From positions 1 through 10,432 of the forward strand of contig USQH01000042.1 in NCBI GenBank assembly GCA_900556765.1: 10,432 bases of DNA, given 5' to 3'. Position numbers and translations under genes: made by a program. The notes below the pieces were generated by a model that did not search any database, was not told where the DNA came from, and saw only the letters and a program-made list of their open reading frames with translations. Numbering within the stretch: the stretch's first letter is position 1; the number at the start of each line of letters is the position of its first letter. Of this stretch, positions 1-6,404 are shown piece after piece. Source of the DNA: an uncultured Oscillospiraceae bacterium. GTDB lineage: Bacteria; Bacillota; Clostridia; Oscillospirales; Acutalibacteraceae.

Positions 1-1
1 A

Positions 2-445
2 TTCGGTGAATTTTTTACGTCTCTGATTTTCTTTATCGGCTTTTATATTTACCGTAAGGTCGCAGGCGGATATCATGCCGATACATATTTTAAATGCCAT
101 TTACTGTTTGCGCTAAATCAATTGCTTTTTATAGTTATAATAAAATTTGTGCACATTCCTGATTTTATAATATTTAATACTTCGGCGGCTGTGATCGTGT
201 GTTTAATAACGTTTTTGCTTGCACCGATCGATAACGAGAATAAACCCTTTACCGAAAACGAATGTATTCGGTACAGGAGGCTCAGCCGAGTATATACATT
301 GTTACTGTTACCGGTAATAGTCGGTATGTCGTTTTTGCCCGACGTTGGCAGATTTGTTTTCTGCTTTTGCATCGGATTGCTTTCGGCGAACATATCGTTA
401 TTATATGCTTATTGCGAAAGGAGGGTAAAAAATGAAAAAGGTTAA
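2..445 (+). CDS. agrB: AgrB family peptide-processing membrane protease (5' truncated)
   Basis: The frame is open from base 2, so the N-terminus lies outside the window; 147 residues are visible. AgrB is a membrane cysteine endopeptidase that removes the C-terminal tail of AgrD and closes the thiolactone ring. The diagnostic motif AGGYHADTYFKC is present: the catalytic His is encoded at 74-76 and the catalytic Cys at 95-97, seven residues apart as for His77/Cys84 of S. aureus AgrB. By that alignment about 50 residues are missing. Hydrophobic segments follow, then the family-typical stretch LAPIDNENKPFTENE, then two more hydrophobic segments and a basic tail. The stop (443-445) lies inside agrD, overlapping it by 14 bases, so the two are probably translated from one message. 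The family call is very secure; no agrC or agrA is visible to show how it is sensed. Confidence 0.93.
   Translation, partial: FGEFFTSLIFFIGFYIYRKVAGGYHADTYFKCHLLFALNQLLFIVIIKFVHIPDFIIFNTSAAVIVCLITFLLAPIDNENKPFTENECIRYRRLSRVYTLLLLPVIVGMSFLPDVGRFVFCFCIGLLSANISLLYAYCERRVKNEKG
417..425 (+). promoter_or_regulatory. Ribosome binding site of agrD inside agrB
   Basis: AAAGGAGGG lies six bases before the agrD ATG at 432, within the last codons of agrB. It is a near-perfect Shine-Dalgarno and decides the agrD start. It suggests that the peptide precursor is made at a high rate from the shared message. Confidence 0.85.
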
Positions 446-581
446 GGAGTTTTTCGGCAGATATGGTGCTGCCATTTCCGCTATTGCTCTTGCAATCGGC
501 GTTTCGACTGTAAATTCCGCTTGCTACATCTTCTATCATCAGCCCAAGGTTCCGGCTGCTATGGATCGTTTTAAGAAGTAA
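432..581 (+). CDS. agrD: AgrD-type cyclic lactone autoinducer propeptide, 49 aa
   Basis: This small gene encodes the precursor of a secreted quorum-sensing peptide. The layout matches AgrD: a basic amphipathic N-terminus (MKKVKEFFGRYG), a small-residue hydrophobic helix (AAISAIALAIGV), the signal core NSACYIFY and a 14-residue charged tail HQPKVPAAMDRFKK. Aligned by the conserved VP with S. aureus AgrD-I (CDFIM followed by DEVEVPKEL...), the ring is Cys31-Tyr35 and the AgrB cut falls between Tyr35 and His36; the tail length is also 14 in both. The start is set by a strong AAAGGAGGG (417-425) six bases upstream, inside the agrB coding region. The gene ends just before a strong terminator. The exact N-terminal end of the mature signal cannot be read from sequence. 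Confidence 0.93.
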   Translation: MKKVKEFFGRYGAAISAIALAIGVSTVNSACYIFYHQPKVPAAMDRFKK

Positions 582-600
582 TAGGACAGGCTATAAAAAC

Positions 601-640
601 GCTCCCGTCGATCGTTTCGGATCAACGGGAGCATTTTTTT
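601..640. terminator. Rho-independent terminator after agrD, probably bidirectional
   Basis: GCTCCCGT (601-608) pairs with ACGGGAGC (625-632). Inside this, after one mismatch, GATC (610-613) pairs with GATC (620-623), leaving a six-base loop. On the + strand a run of seven T follows (634-640). On the - strand the outward flank reads GTTTTTATAG, so the same hairpin can also end transcription of the convergent ECF gene. Confidence 0.9.
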
Positions 641-665
641 ATTAGATTTGTGTGTTTGTGGCTTA

Positions 666-1175
666 TCAGAATTTCAGCAACTTGTAACGCTTTGCCGCTG
701 TAATGAGCAAAATGGACGCGACTGCTCCGACGAGTCCTTGAACAAGGTTGCCGGGAACGCTCTGTATTGCTGCGGTGGCGTCGTAAGCAAATATTTCAAA
801 TGTGAGATAACCCGCCGCCATGAACAGTTCTGCAACGACCGCGCTTATCATACGGGGAAACAGCTCATGCTTATGAATAACTTTGCACATCGCTTTGAAC
901 AATGCCCATGCTATCAGAGCCATAAGACCCTTAATGACAAATGTTGGGATAATGTACAGTGCATAACCGGCCAGTAAATCGGCAAGGGCTGAGCCAATTG
1001 CCGCAGCAAGAACGCCGTATACGGGACCGAGCGACCATGCCGCTACAAGCACAAAACAGTCGCCGAGGTTGACATATCCGGTAGGAGACGGTATTCGAAC
1101 AATCATTGTGGCGACCGTAATCATGGCTGCCATCATTGATGAAATAACGATTTTTTTGATTTTAATGTCTTTCAT
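666..1175 (-). CDS. ECF transporter S component (substrate-binding membrane subunit)
   Basis: This is an integral membrane protein of about 170 residues, the size of the substrate-capture subunit of energy-coupling factor vitamin importers. It resembles the ECF S-component family PF07155: a lysine-rich N-terminus, then RIPSPTGYVNLGD, GPVYGVLAAAIGSALADLLAGYA and TFVIKGLMAL, spread over five to six hydrophobic helices. It would work with a shared EcfA/EcfA'/EcfT module, which is not encoded here. Two in-frame ATGs exist, ending at 1181 and 1175. The weak GTAGG is only two bases from the first but eight from the second, so the second (MKDIKIKK) is preferred. The gene stands alone with its own promoter, and no vitamin riboswitch is recognisable in the roughly 50-base leader. 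The substrate is therefore undetermined. Confidence 0.83.
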   Translation of the reverse strand: MKDIKIKKIVISSMMAAMITVATMIVRIPSPTGYVNLGDCFVLVAAWSLGPVYGVLAAAIGSALADLLAGYALYIIPTFVIKGLMALIAWALFKAMCKVIHKHELFPRMISAVVAELFMAAGYLTFEIFAYDATAAIQSVPGNLVQGLVGAVASILLITAAKRYKLLKF

Positions 1176-1237
1176 TGTCATAACCTACTTGCTTTAAAAA
1201 TTTCATTTGTTTTATCCTAAACAGATTCAACGCAACC

Positions 1238-1266
1238 ATTGTAACAAAGGATATAGTAAAATACAA
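1238..1266 (-). promoter_or_regulatory. Sigma-A type promoter for the ECF S-component gene
   Basis: Read on the - strand: TTGTAT (1261-1266), a 17-base spacer and TACAAT (1238-1243). Transcription would begin near 1231, giving a leader of about 50 bases. The rest of the 1182-1324 spacer is AT-rich with no other structure seen. Confidence 0.65.
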
Positions 1267-1319
1267 GTTTTTTGATGCAACAGTTTACAGAATATTTTAC
1301 ATTTTTCGAGATTTACTGC

Positions 1320-1351
1320 AAAAAATACGGAGCAGACACACTGCTCCGTAT
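1320..1351 (-). terminator. Rho-independent terminator of asnS
   Basis: A perfect 11-base-pair stem, ATACGGAGCAG (1325-1335) with CTGCTCCGTAT (1341-1351) around a five-base loop. The A run at 1320-1325 becomes a U tract on the - strand. It lies about 30 bases past the asnS stop codon. Confidence 0.93.
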
Positions 1352-1380
1352 AGTGTTTTGATGTTTAATTTGACTTTTTA

Positions 1381-2775
1381 TCAATACTCGGCATTTCCGA
1401 CTGTGCGAGGATAGGGGATGACGTCACGAATATTTGATACGCCGGTCAGGTACATTACAATGCGCTCAAAGCCTAGCCCGTATCCTGCGTGCTTCGTGCC
1501 TCCGAAACGGCGCAGGTTTACGTACCACCAGTAATCTTCTTCCTTGAGGTTGCATTCCTTCATACGCTCAAGCAACACGTCAAGACGTTCTTCGCGTTGA
1601 CTGCCTCCGATGATCTCACCGACGCCGGGAACAAGCAGATCCATTGCCGCGACTGTTTTTCCGTCGTCGTTGAGACGCATATAAAACGACTTGATTTCTT
1701 TCGGATAGTCAATTACAAATACCGGTTTGCCGAATACCTGCTCGGTCAGATAACGCTCGTGTTCGGTTTGCAGGTCACAACCCCATTCTACAGGGTATTT
1801 GAACTCCGCTCCGCTCTTTTTAAGCAGCTCTATTGCCTCGGTGTAGGTGACTTTCTGATAGTCGGAGGCGGCGAGTGTGTTGAGTCGGTCAAGCAGTGTT
1901 TTGTCAACAAAGTTATTGAAAAACTCAAGTTCCTGTGAGCAGTGGGTGAGGACATGATTGATAATATACTTTATCATATCCCACGCAAGTTCCATATTGT
2001 CGTCAAGATCGGCAAATGCAATTTCCGGCTCTATCATCCAAAACTCGGCGGCATGGCGCGCGGTATTGGAGTTTTCTGCTCTGAATGTCGGACCGAATGT
2101 GTAGATATTACCAAACGCCATTGCATAGGTCTCGCCCTCAAGCTGACCTGAAACTGTCAGATTGGCGCTTTTTCCGAAAAAGTCCTGCGACCAGTCGATC
2201 GAGCCGTCCTCTTTTCGGGGAGGATCATTTGGATCAATGGTGGTTACGCGGAACATTTCACCGGCGCCCTCGCAGTCGGAACCGGTGATAAGCGGTGTGT
2301 GAACGTAAACAAAACCGCGCGCGTTGAAAAAGCTGTGAATTGCAAAAGCAATTTCGCTGCGCACACGGAATACGGCGGAGAACAGATTGGTGCGCGGACG
2401 CAGATACGCCTGCTCACGCAGATATTCAACGGTGTGACGCTTTTTCTGTAACGGATAGTCGGGGGTCGATTCGCCCTCGATGTCGATGCTGACAGCCTTT
2501 ATTTCGAACGGCTGCTTGTTTTCGGGAGTCAGAACTACCGTTCCTTTTACGACTACGGCTGAGCCGACATTGAGCTTTGCAATTTGATCGTAATTTTGGA
2601 TAACATCGCGTTCAAATACGACCTGAACGCCCTTGAAACAGCTTCCGTCGTTAAGGTCAATGAAGCCAAATGCTTTTGAATCGCGGATGGAGCGTGCCCA
2701 GCCGCCGATAATGACCGATTTGCCGTCGAAAGCGGCTGTATCGGCATAAATATTGCGTACTAATTCTCTTTTCAT
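1381..2775 (-). CDS. asnS: Asparaginyl-tRNA synthetase
   Basis: This class IIb aminoacyl-tRNA synthetase charges tRNA-Asn with asparagine in the cytoplasm. Residues 1-105 form the OB-fold anticodon-binding domain (GGWARSIRDSKAFGFIDLNDG). The catalytic domain shows motif 2 (GPTFRAENSNTARHAAEFWM, about 228-247), GVGEIIGGSQREERLD (about 384-399), motif 3 (GLGFERIVMYLTGV, about 433-446) and the typical C-terminus PYPRTVGNAEY. The length, 464 residues, is normal for the family. The start at 2775 has AGGAG eight bases upstream. A longer in-frame ATG ending at 2871 is rejected because it lies over the -10 element of the promoter. The gene has its own promoter and terminator. No T-box leader is seen; the leader is only about 80 bases. 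Confidence 0.97.
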   Translation of the reverse strand: MKRELVRNIYADTAAFDGKSVIIGGWARSIRDSKAFGFIDLNDGSCFKGVQVVFERDVIQNYDQIAKLNVGSAVVVKGTVVLTPENKQPFEIKAVSIDIEGESTPDYPLQKKRHTVEYLREQAYLRPRTNLFSAVFRVRSEIAFAIHSFFNARGFVYVHTPLITGSDCEGAGEMFRVTTIDPNDPPRKEDGSIDWSQDFFGKSANLTVSGQLEGETYAMAFGNIYTFGPTFRAENSNTARHAAEFWMIEPEIAFADLDDNMELAWDMIKYIINHVLTHCSQELEFFNNFVDKTLLDRLNTLAASDYQKVTYTEAIELLKKSGAEFKYPVEWGCDLQTEHERYLTEQVFGKPVFVIDYPKEIKSFYMRLNDDGKTVAAMDLLVPGVGEIIGGSQREERLDVLLERMKECNLKEEDYWWYVNLRRFGGTKHAGYGLGFERIVMYLTGVSNIRDVIPYPRTVGNAEY

Positions 2776-2861
2776 TGTTATAACTCCTATCCGTCGGCGG
2801 TTCACGACGCAGTCGCAAAATCGCAGACTAAGGCAATTTGATTTTTTATCTATAATTTGTA

Positions 2862-2890
2862 ATTTTATCATACATTATCTGCCGTGTCAA
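2862..2890 (-). promoter_or_regulatory. Sigma-A promoter of asnS
   Basis: On the - strand TTGACA (2885-2890), exactly 17 bases, then TAAAAT (2862-2867). Transcription would start near 2855, about 80 bases before the asnS ATG. Confidence 0.85.
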
Positions 2891-2974
2891 ATATTTATTG
2901 CGCATGAAAACATATCGGTTATATTCTTTGAAATTCAGGCCATAATAACCAAGAACAAACGGTTAAAACCGAAG

Positions 2975-3002
2975 TTTAACATGGATTATTTTTCATGTTA
3001 AA
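2975..3002. repeat. Nine-base-pair inverted repeat upstream of the sugar operon
   Basis: TTTAACATG (2975-2983) and CATGTTAAA (2994-3002) are perfect inverted arms separated by ten bases. No T tract follows in either direction, so it is not a normal terminator. It sits immediately upstream of the candidate -35 TTGAAA, a position that suits an operator for a dimeric regulator. That role is inference. Confidence 0.6.
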
Positions 3003-3062
3003 AGGTTGAAAATTTTGCTTGAAAATCGGGCAAAATAGATAAAAAGCAAAAATTAAATTATG

Positions 3063-3116
3063 AATAACGCTGATATGAATTCATAACTAAATATGAAACA
3101 GAGTATTTGCGTTATT
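3063..3116 (+). repeat. Nested palindromes in the leader of the binding-protein gene
   Basis: The outer arms AATAACGC (3063-3070) and GCGTTATT (3109-3116) are perfect complements and end directly at the Shine-Dalgarno. Inside lies the 12-base palindrome TATGAATTCATA (3074-3085) and a further TATGAA (3092-3097). The middle TTCATA can therefore pair with either TATGAA copy. This may be an operator or a leader fold that affects translation. Confidence 0.5.
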
Positions 3117-3122
3117 GGGAGG
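3117..3122 (+). promoter_or_regulatory. Ribosome binding site of the solute-binding protein gene
   Basis: GGGAGG lies seven bases before the ATG at 3130. It decides the start: an upstream TTG at 3115 in the same frame would overlap the Shine-Dalgarno and is rejected. Confidence 0.8.
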
Positions 3123-3129
3123 CAGTTTT

Positions 3130-4475
3130 ATGAAAAGAATATTATCATTATCTTTGGCGCTGTTTACGCTTTTGTCGCTGTTTGCATCATGTAAAAACAA
3201 CAATCATGGCGGCGGAACAGGCAGCAATGGCACTGCGACTACCGGTTCGGTCTATTATTTGAATTTTAAGCCTGAACAGGACGCACAATGGCAGGCGCTC
3301 GCCAAGAAGTACAAGGAAGAAAAAGGTGTTAATGTAACTGTTCTGACCGCGGCGGAGGGCAAATATGAGGAAACTCTGACAGCGGAAATGGACAAGAGTG
3401 TTTCACCGACTCTTTTCCAGGTAAACGGACCGATCGGACTTGCCAACTGGCAAAACTACTGCTACGACCTTTCAAAGAGCGAAGTTTACGGTCAGCTTAC
3501 GAACGAGGATTTTGCACTAAAGGGAAGCGGCGGCGAAGTCTACGGCATAGCATATGTTATAGAGACTTACGGAATTATTTATAATAAAACGTTGCTGCAA
3601 AAATATTTTGATGCGTCATGGTCAACTGTAAAGTCCATTGATAAAATCAATAATTTTAATACCTTAGCAACTGTCGCTACCGAGATACAGTCGCATAAGA
3701 AAGAAATGGATGTTTCCGGCGCATTCACATCTGCCGGTATGGATTCAACGTCCGACTGGCGTTTCAAGACGCACCTAGCAAATATTCCGATATATTATGA
3801 ATACAAGGATGAAGATATTAAACAGAGCGCAGCTATAAAAGGCACGTATCTTGACAATTATAAAAAGATATGGGATCTGTATATAAATAATTCGACCTGC
3901 AAACCGACTGATCTTGCATCAAAAACAGGTACCGACGCAGAGACCGAGTTCAAGACAGGCAAGGCTGTTTTCTTCCAGAACGGAACGTGGGAGTACGGTA
4001 ACTGCGCTTACAATGACACTACTAAGATCGGTCTGAAGGATGACGAATTTGTCATCGGCCGTCACATTATGACCTGCTGCGTGGAGGAAATCAAGGACTT
4101 TGCACAGGTTCAGAAAACTATTGGTGCGTCAATTCAAAGGCAAGCGAGGCTGATATCAAGGCAACTCTTGACTTCATGAATTGGGTAGTTACCAGCAATA
4201 CCGGTACGACTGCTCTTGCTGATGATATGGGATTCGTTATTCCTTTCAAGTCGGCTAAGGAGGCGGACAATCCTCTGGTCAGAATAGCTAACGAATATGT
4301 TGAAGCAGGAAAAACGCCGGTTTCATGGAACTTTTCGACCATTCCGTCTGAGACATGGAAAAACGGTGTAGGAGCCGCTCTTACTCAGTATGCTGCAGGC
4401 ACGGGCAAGTGGAACGACGTAGTAAACGCATTCGTCAACGGTTGGAAATCGGAGTACGCCAAAACGCATGGCTGA
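3130..4475 (+). pseudogene. Sugar ABC transporter solute-binding lipoprotein, frameshifted
   Basis: This is an extracellular family 1 solute-binding protein that would capture sugar outside the cell and hand it to the permeases encoded next. It opens with a lipoprotein signal, MKRILSLSLALFTLLSLFASC, with Cys21 as the lipidation site, followed by a Gly/Asn-rich linker. The first frame ends at 4179 after 349 residues; the last 30 or so do not fit the family. From about 4095 the next frame carries the expected continuation, GLCTGSENYWCVN and then DFMNWVV, running without a start codon to the stop at 4473-4475 (end SEYAKTHG). Loss of one A in GAGGAAAT (4084-4091) would explain the break. Restored, the product would be about 448 residues, normal for the family. 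It may be a real mutation or a sequencing error; an intact gene is expected in a working operon. Confidence 0.85.
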
Positions 4476-4488
4476 TGAGACTGTGTTA

Positions 4489-4525
4489 CGAATCCGCTGA
4501 TTCGAAATGATTTAATACAAATCAT
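4489..4525 (+). repeat. Two small stem-loops after the binding-protein gene
   Basis: CGAATC (4489-4494) pairs with GATTCG (4499-4504) around a four-base loop. ATGATTT (4507-4513) pairs with AAATCAT (4519-4525) around a five-base loop. They lie in tandem before the attenuator hairpin and may protect the 3' end of the upstream message. That function is inferred only from position. Confidence 0.45.
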
Positions 4526-4545
4526 ATTTAGTAACTAATCACGCT

Positions 4546-4579
4546 GTGGGGGCGGGCGGAAACGCCCGTCCTCGTTTTT
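4546..4579 (+). terminator. Intercistronic attenuator between binding protein and permeases
   Basis: An approximately 11-base-pair GC-rich stem with two G-U pairs (4548-4558 with 4563-4573) is capped by a GAAA tetraloop and followed by five T (4575-4579). It lies inside the operon, 28 bases before the permease start codon. A leaky terminator here would give more binding protein than permease, as is usual in such importers. Confidence 0.78.
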
Positions 4580-4606
4580 AAATCTAAGTTTAAGGAGAAT
4601 TTTTCT

Positions 4607-5521
4607 ATGAGTGAAAATAAACGGTCGTCAGGTTCGTTTGTGCGTGCTTTTCGTCGACAGCCGTTACGAGCGTATTTTCCGATATTTGTGCTGCCTACGT
4701 TTGCAGCGTTTTGTATCGGCTTCATTTACCCGTTTTTGAGGGGCGTATATCTGTCCTTTTGCACCTTCCGCACCACGAGCGACGCCGAATGGACCGGCTT
4801 TTCAAATTATATCAAGGCATTTGAGGATTCAAGCTTTTTTCACGCGTTTTGGTATACAGCGCTTTTCACGGTCGTGTCTGTCATTGCAATAAATGTGCTT
4901 GCGTTTGCTGTTGCGTATGTTTTTACGCGCGGCATTCGAGGAGCAAATGCGTTCAGAACCGTGTTTTTTATGCCCAATCTTATCGGCGGTATAGTGCTCG
5001 GCTATATATGGCAGATGATATTCGACGGATTTTTGCGCCGTTACGGTACAAGCATCGTCCTTGACAGCCGATTCGGTTTTTGGGGACTGGTTATACTCAT
5101 GTGCTGGCAGCAGATCGGATACATGATGATAATTTATATTGCCGGACTGCAAAGCGTGCCTGAGGAACTTAACGAGGCTGCTCGTATCGACGGCGCAAAC
5201 GGCAGACAGGTGCTTCGTCATATCACGATACCGACCGTCATGCCGTCAATAACTATATGCACATTTTTGACGCTGACCAACTCGTTCAAACTGTTTGACC
5301 AAAACCTTGCTTTGACAGGCGGAGCGCCGATTGTATTCGGCGCCGACGGAACACAGATAAAACAGACCGAGATGCTTGCGCTGAATATTTATAACACATT
5401 CTATTCAAACGCTAACTTCCGAGGTGTAGGACAGGCAAAGGCGGTTATCTTTTTCATCATAGTTGCAGTAATTGCACTTTTGCAATTGCGCTTTACGCAC
5501 AAAAGAGAGGTGCAGCAATGA
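4607..5521 (+). CDS. CUT1 sugar ABC transporter permease (MalF-like)
   Basis: This is one of the two membrane subunits of a binding-protein-dependent sugar importer; 304 residues with about six hydrophobic helices and a basic cytoplasmic N-terminus. The ATPase-docking EAA loop is clear at about 187-213 (ELNEAARIDGANGRQVLRHI, then IPTVMP). The translated ends are typical of the short Gram-positive MalF/UgpA-like permeases, without the large periplasmic insert of E. coli MalF. The start follows TAAGGAG by nine bases. The last codons overlap the next permease as ATGA (5518-5521), which implies translational coupling and equal amounts of the two subunits. Maltodextrin as the substrate is inferred from malQ downstream. 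Confidence 0.92.
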   Translation: MSENKRSSGSFVRAFRRQPLRAYFPIFVLPTFAAFCIGFIYPFLRGVYLSFCTFRTTSDAEWTGFSNYIKAFEDSSFFHAFWYTALFTVVSVIAINVLAFAVAYVFTRGIRGANAFRTVFFMPNLIGGIVLGYIWQMIFDGFLRRYGTSIVLDSRFGFWGLVILMCWQQIGYMMIIYIAGLQSVPEELNEAARIDGANGRQVLRHITIPTVMPSITICTFLTLTNSFKLFDQNLALTGGAPIVFGADGTQIKQTEMLALNIYNTFYSNANFRGVGQAKAVIFFIIVAVIALLQLRFTHKREVQQ

Positions 5522-6384
5522 AAAATACCGAACGGGAGATTCGACATCCGCAGACGCTTTCAAAGCGTATACTGACAGTTTTGTTTACCATCATTTCTGT
5601 AATATATATCAGCCCGATTTTTGTTGTATTAATGAACTCATTCAAGTATAATGAGTATGTTAACTCGACGACATTCAGCTTCCCTAATTCGGCCAGCTTT
5701 GCCGGACTGAGCAATTATACCAACGGAATGACATTCGGTAACTATCCGTTTTACAATTCTGTTCTGTACAGTTTTGTAATTACTATTCTGTCAACGGCAC
5801 TGATACTGCTGTGTACGTCAATGTGCGCGTGGTATTTGTCTCGTGTTAACAATCTGTTGTGTAAGATCATATACTATATGTGCATTTTTTCTATGGTCGT
5901 ACCGTTTCAGATGGTCATGTTCACACTGTCAAAGACGTCCGATACTCTCGGACTGAATACTCCGTGGACTATACCGGTCATATATCTCGGATTCGGCGCG
6001 GGACTGGCGGTATTCATGTTTACGGGATTTGTAAAGTCAATGCCGTTGGAGATCGAGGAGGCGGCAAGCATAGATGGCTGCGGTCCGCTGAGAACCTATT
6101 TCGGCGTCGTGATGCCGATGCTGCGCCCGACCATTATTTCGGTCGGCATACTCGAAATAATGTGGATATGGAACGACTATCTTTTGCCTTATTTGGTGCT
6201 GGACAAAAATTTGTATAAGACCATACCGATTCACATTCAGTACCTCCAGGGCAGCTACGGAGCGGTCGATCTCGGCGCTGTAATGGCGCTGATTATAATC
6301 AGCATAATACCCATCATAATTTTCTACGCTGCTTGTCAGAAACACATAATAAAGGGCGTAATGACGGGAGCTGTAAAAGGTTAA
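5518..6384 (+). CDS. CUT1 sugar ABC transporter permease (MalG-like)
   Basis: This is the second membrane subunit, 288 residues with about six hydrophobic helices, forming a heterodimer with the product of the preceding gene. The EAA loop lies at about 178-204 (EIEEAASIDGCGPLRTYFGV, then MPMLRP). The C-terminus, KHIIKGVMTGAVKG, is the usual ending of MalG/LacG-type permeases. The ATG overlaps the previous stop (ATGA), with a GAGAGGTG ribosome binding site in the end of the upstream gene. No ATP-binding subunit is encoded in the operon; in many Firmicutes such importers share a general MsmX-type ATPase encoded elsewhere, and that is the likely case here. Confidence 0.92.
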   Translation: MKNTEREIRHPQTLSKRILTVLFTIISVIYISPIFVVLMNSFKYNEYVNSTTFSFPNSASFAGLSNYTNGMTFGNYPFYNSVLYSFVITILSTALILLCTSMCAWYLSRVNNLLCKIIYYMCIFSMVVPFQMVMFTLSKTSDTLGLNTPWTIPVIYLGFGAGLAVFMFTGFVKSMPLEIEEAASIDGCGPLRTYFGVVMPMLRPTIISVGILEIMWIWNDYLLPYLVLDKNLYKTIPIHIQYLQGSYGAVDLGAVMALIIISIIPIIIFYAACQKHIIKGVMTGAVKG

Positions 6385-6404
6385 AGAAGGAGTCTGTGTA
6401 GTCA

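Larger units (their letters stand above)
2776..3129. other. Divergent intergenic region between asnS and the sugar operon
   Basis: This 354-base gene-free stretch holds the asnS leader and promoter on its left side and the control region of the + strand sugar operon on its right. The right part is AT-rich. It contains a CGGTT-AA-AACCG dyad (2960-2971), a nine-base-pair inverted repeat (2975-3002), a weak promoter-like pair TTGAAA (3006-3011) with CAAAAT (3031-3036) at a 19-base spacing, and palindromes at 3063-3116. I could not identify a confident promoter for the sugar operon or a clear CcpA cre site. Confidence 0.6.

Noticed and set aside
2776..2861. T-box riboswitch controlling asnS
   Set aside because: The leader is only about 80 bases, too short for a T-box, and has neither the T-box sequence nor a terminator/antiterminator pair.
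2776..2871. Longer asnS start adding 32 residues at the N-terminus
   Set aside because: The upstream ATG lies over the -10 element of the asnS promoter and upstream of the predicted transcript start; the ATG ending at 2775 has a good ribosome binding site and gives the family length.
2753..3001. Open frame on the + strand across the asnS promoter region
   Set aside because: It overlaps the asnS start and leader in antisense, has low-complexity sequence and no credible ribosome binding site.
3006..3041. CcpA cre site near the sugar operon promoter
   Set aside because: The sequences with TG..CG spacing differ from the cre consensus by an inserted base, so no match can be claimed.
3115..3129. 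TTG start for the solute-binding protein
   Set aside because: It would place the Shine-Dalgarno GGGAGG inside the coding region; the ATG at 3130 begins a normal lipoprotein signal.
4062..4179. Programmed ribosomal frameshift in the binding-protein gene
   Set aside because: No slippery heptamer with a downstream pseudoknot was recognised, and the family is not known to use frameshifting; mutation or sequencing error is simpler.
4829..5221. 130-residue open frame antisense to the first permease
   Set aside because: It lies wholly within a clear permease gene, and its translation resembles no protein family.
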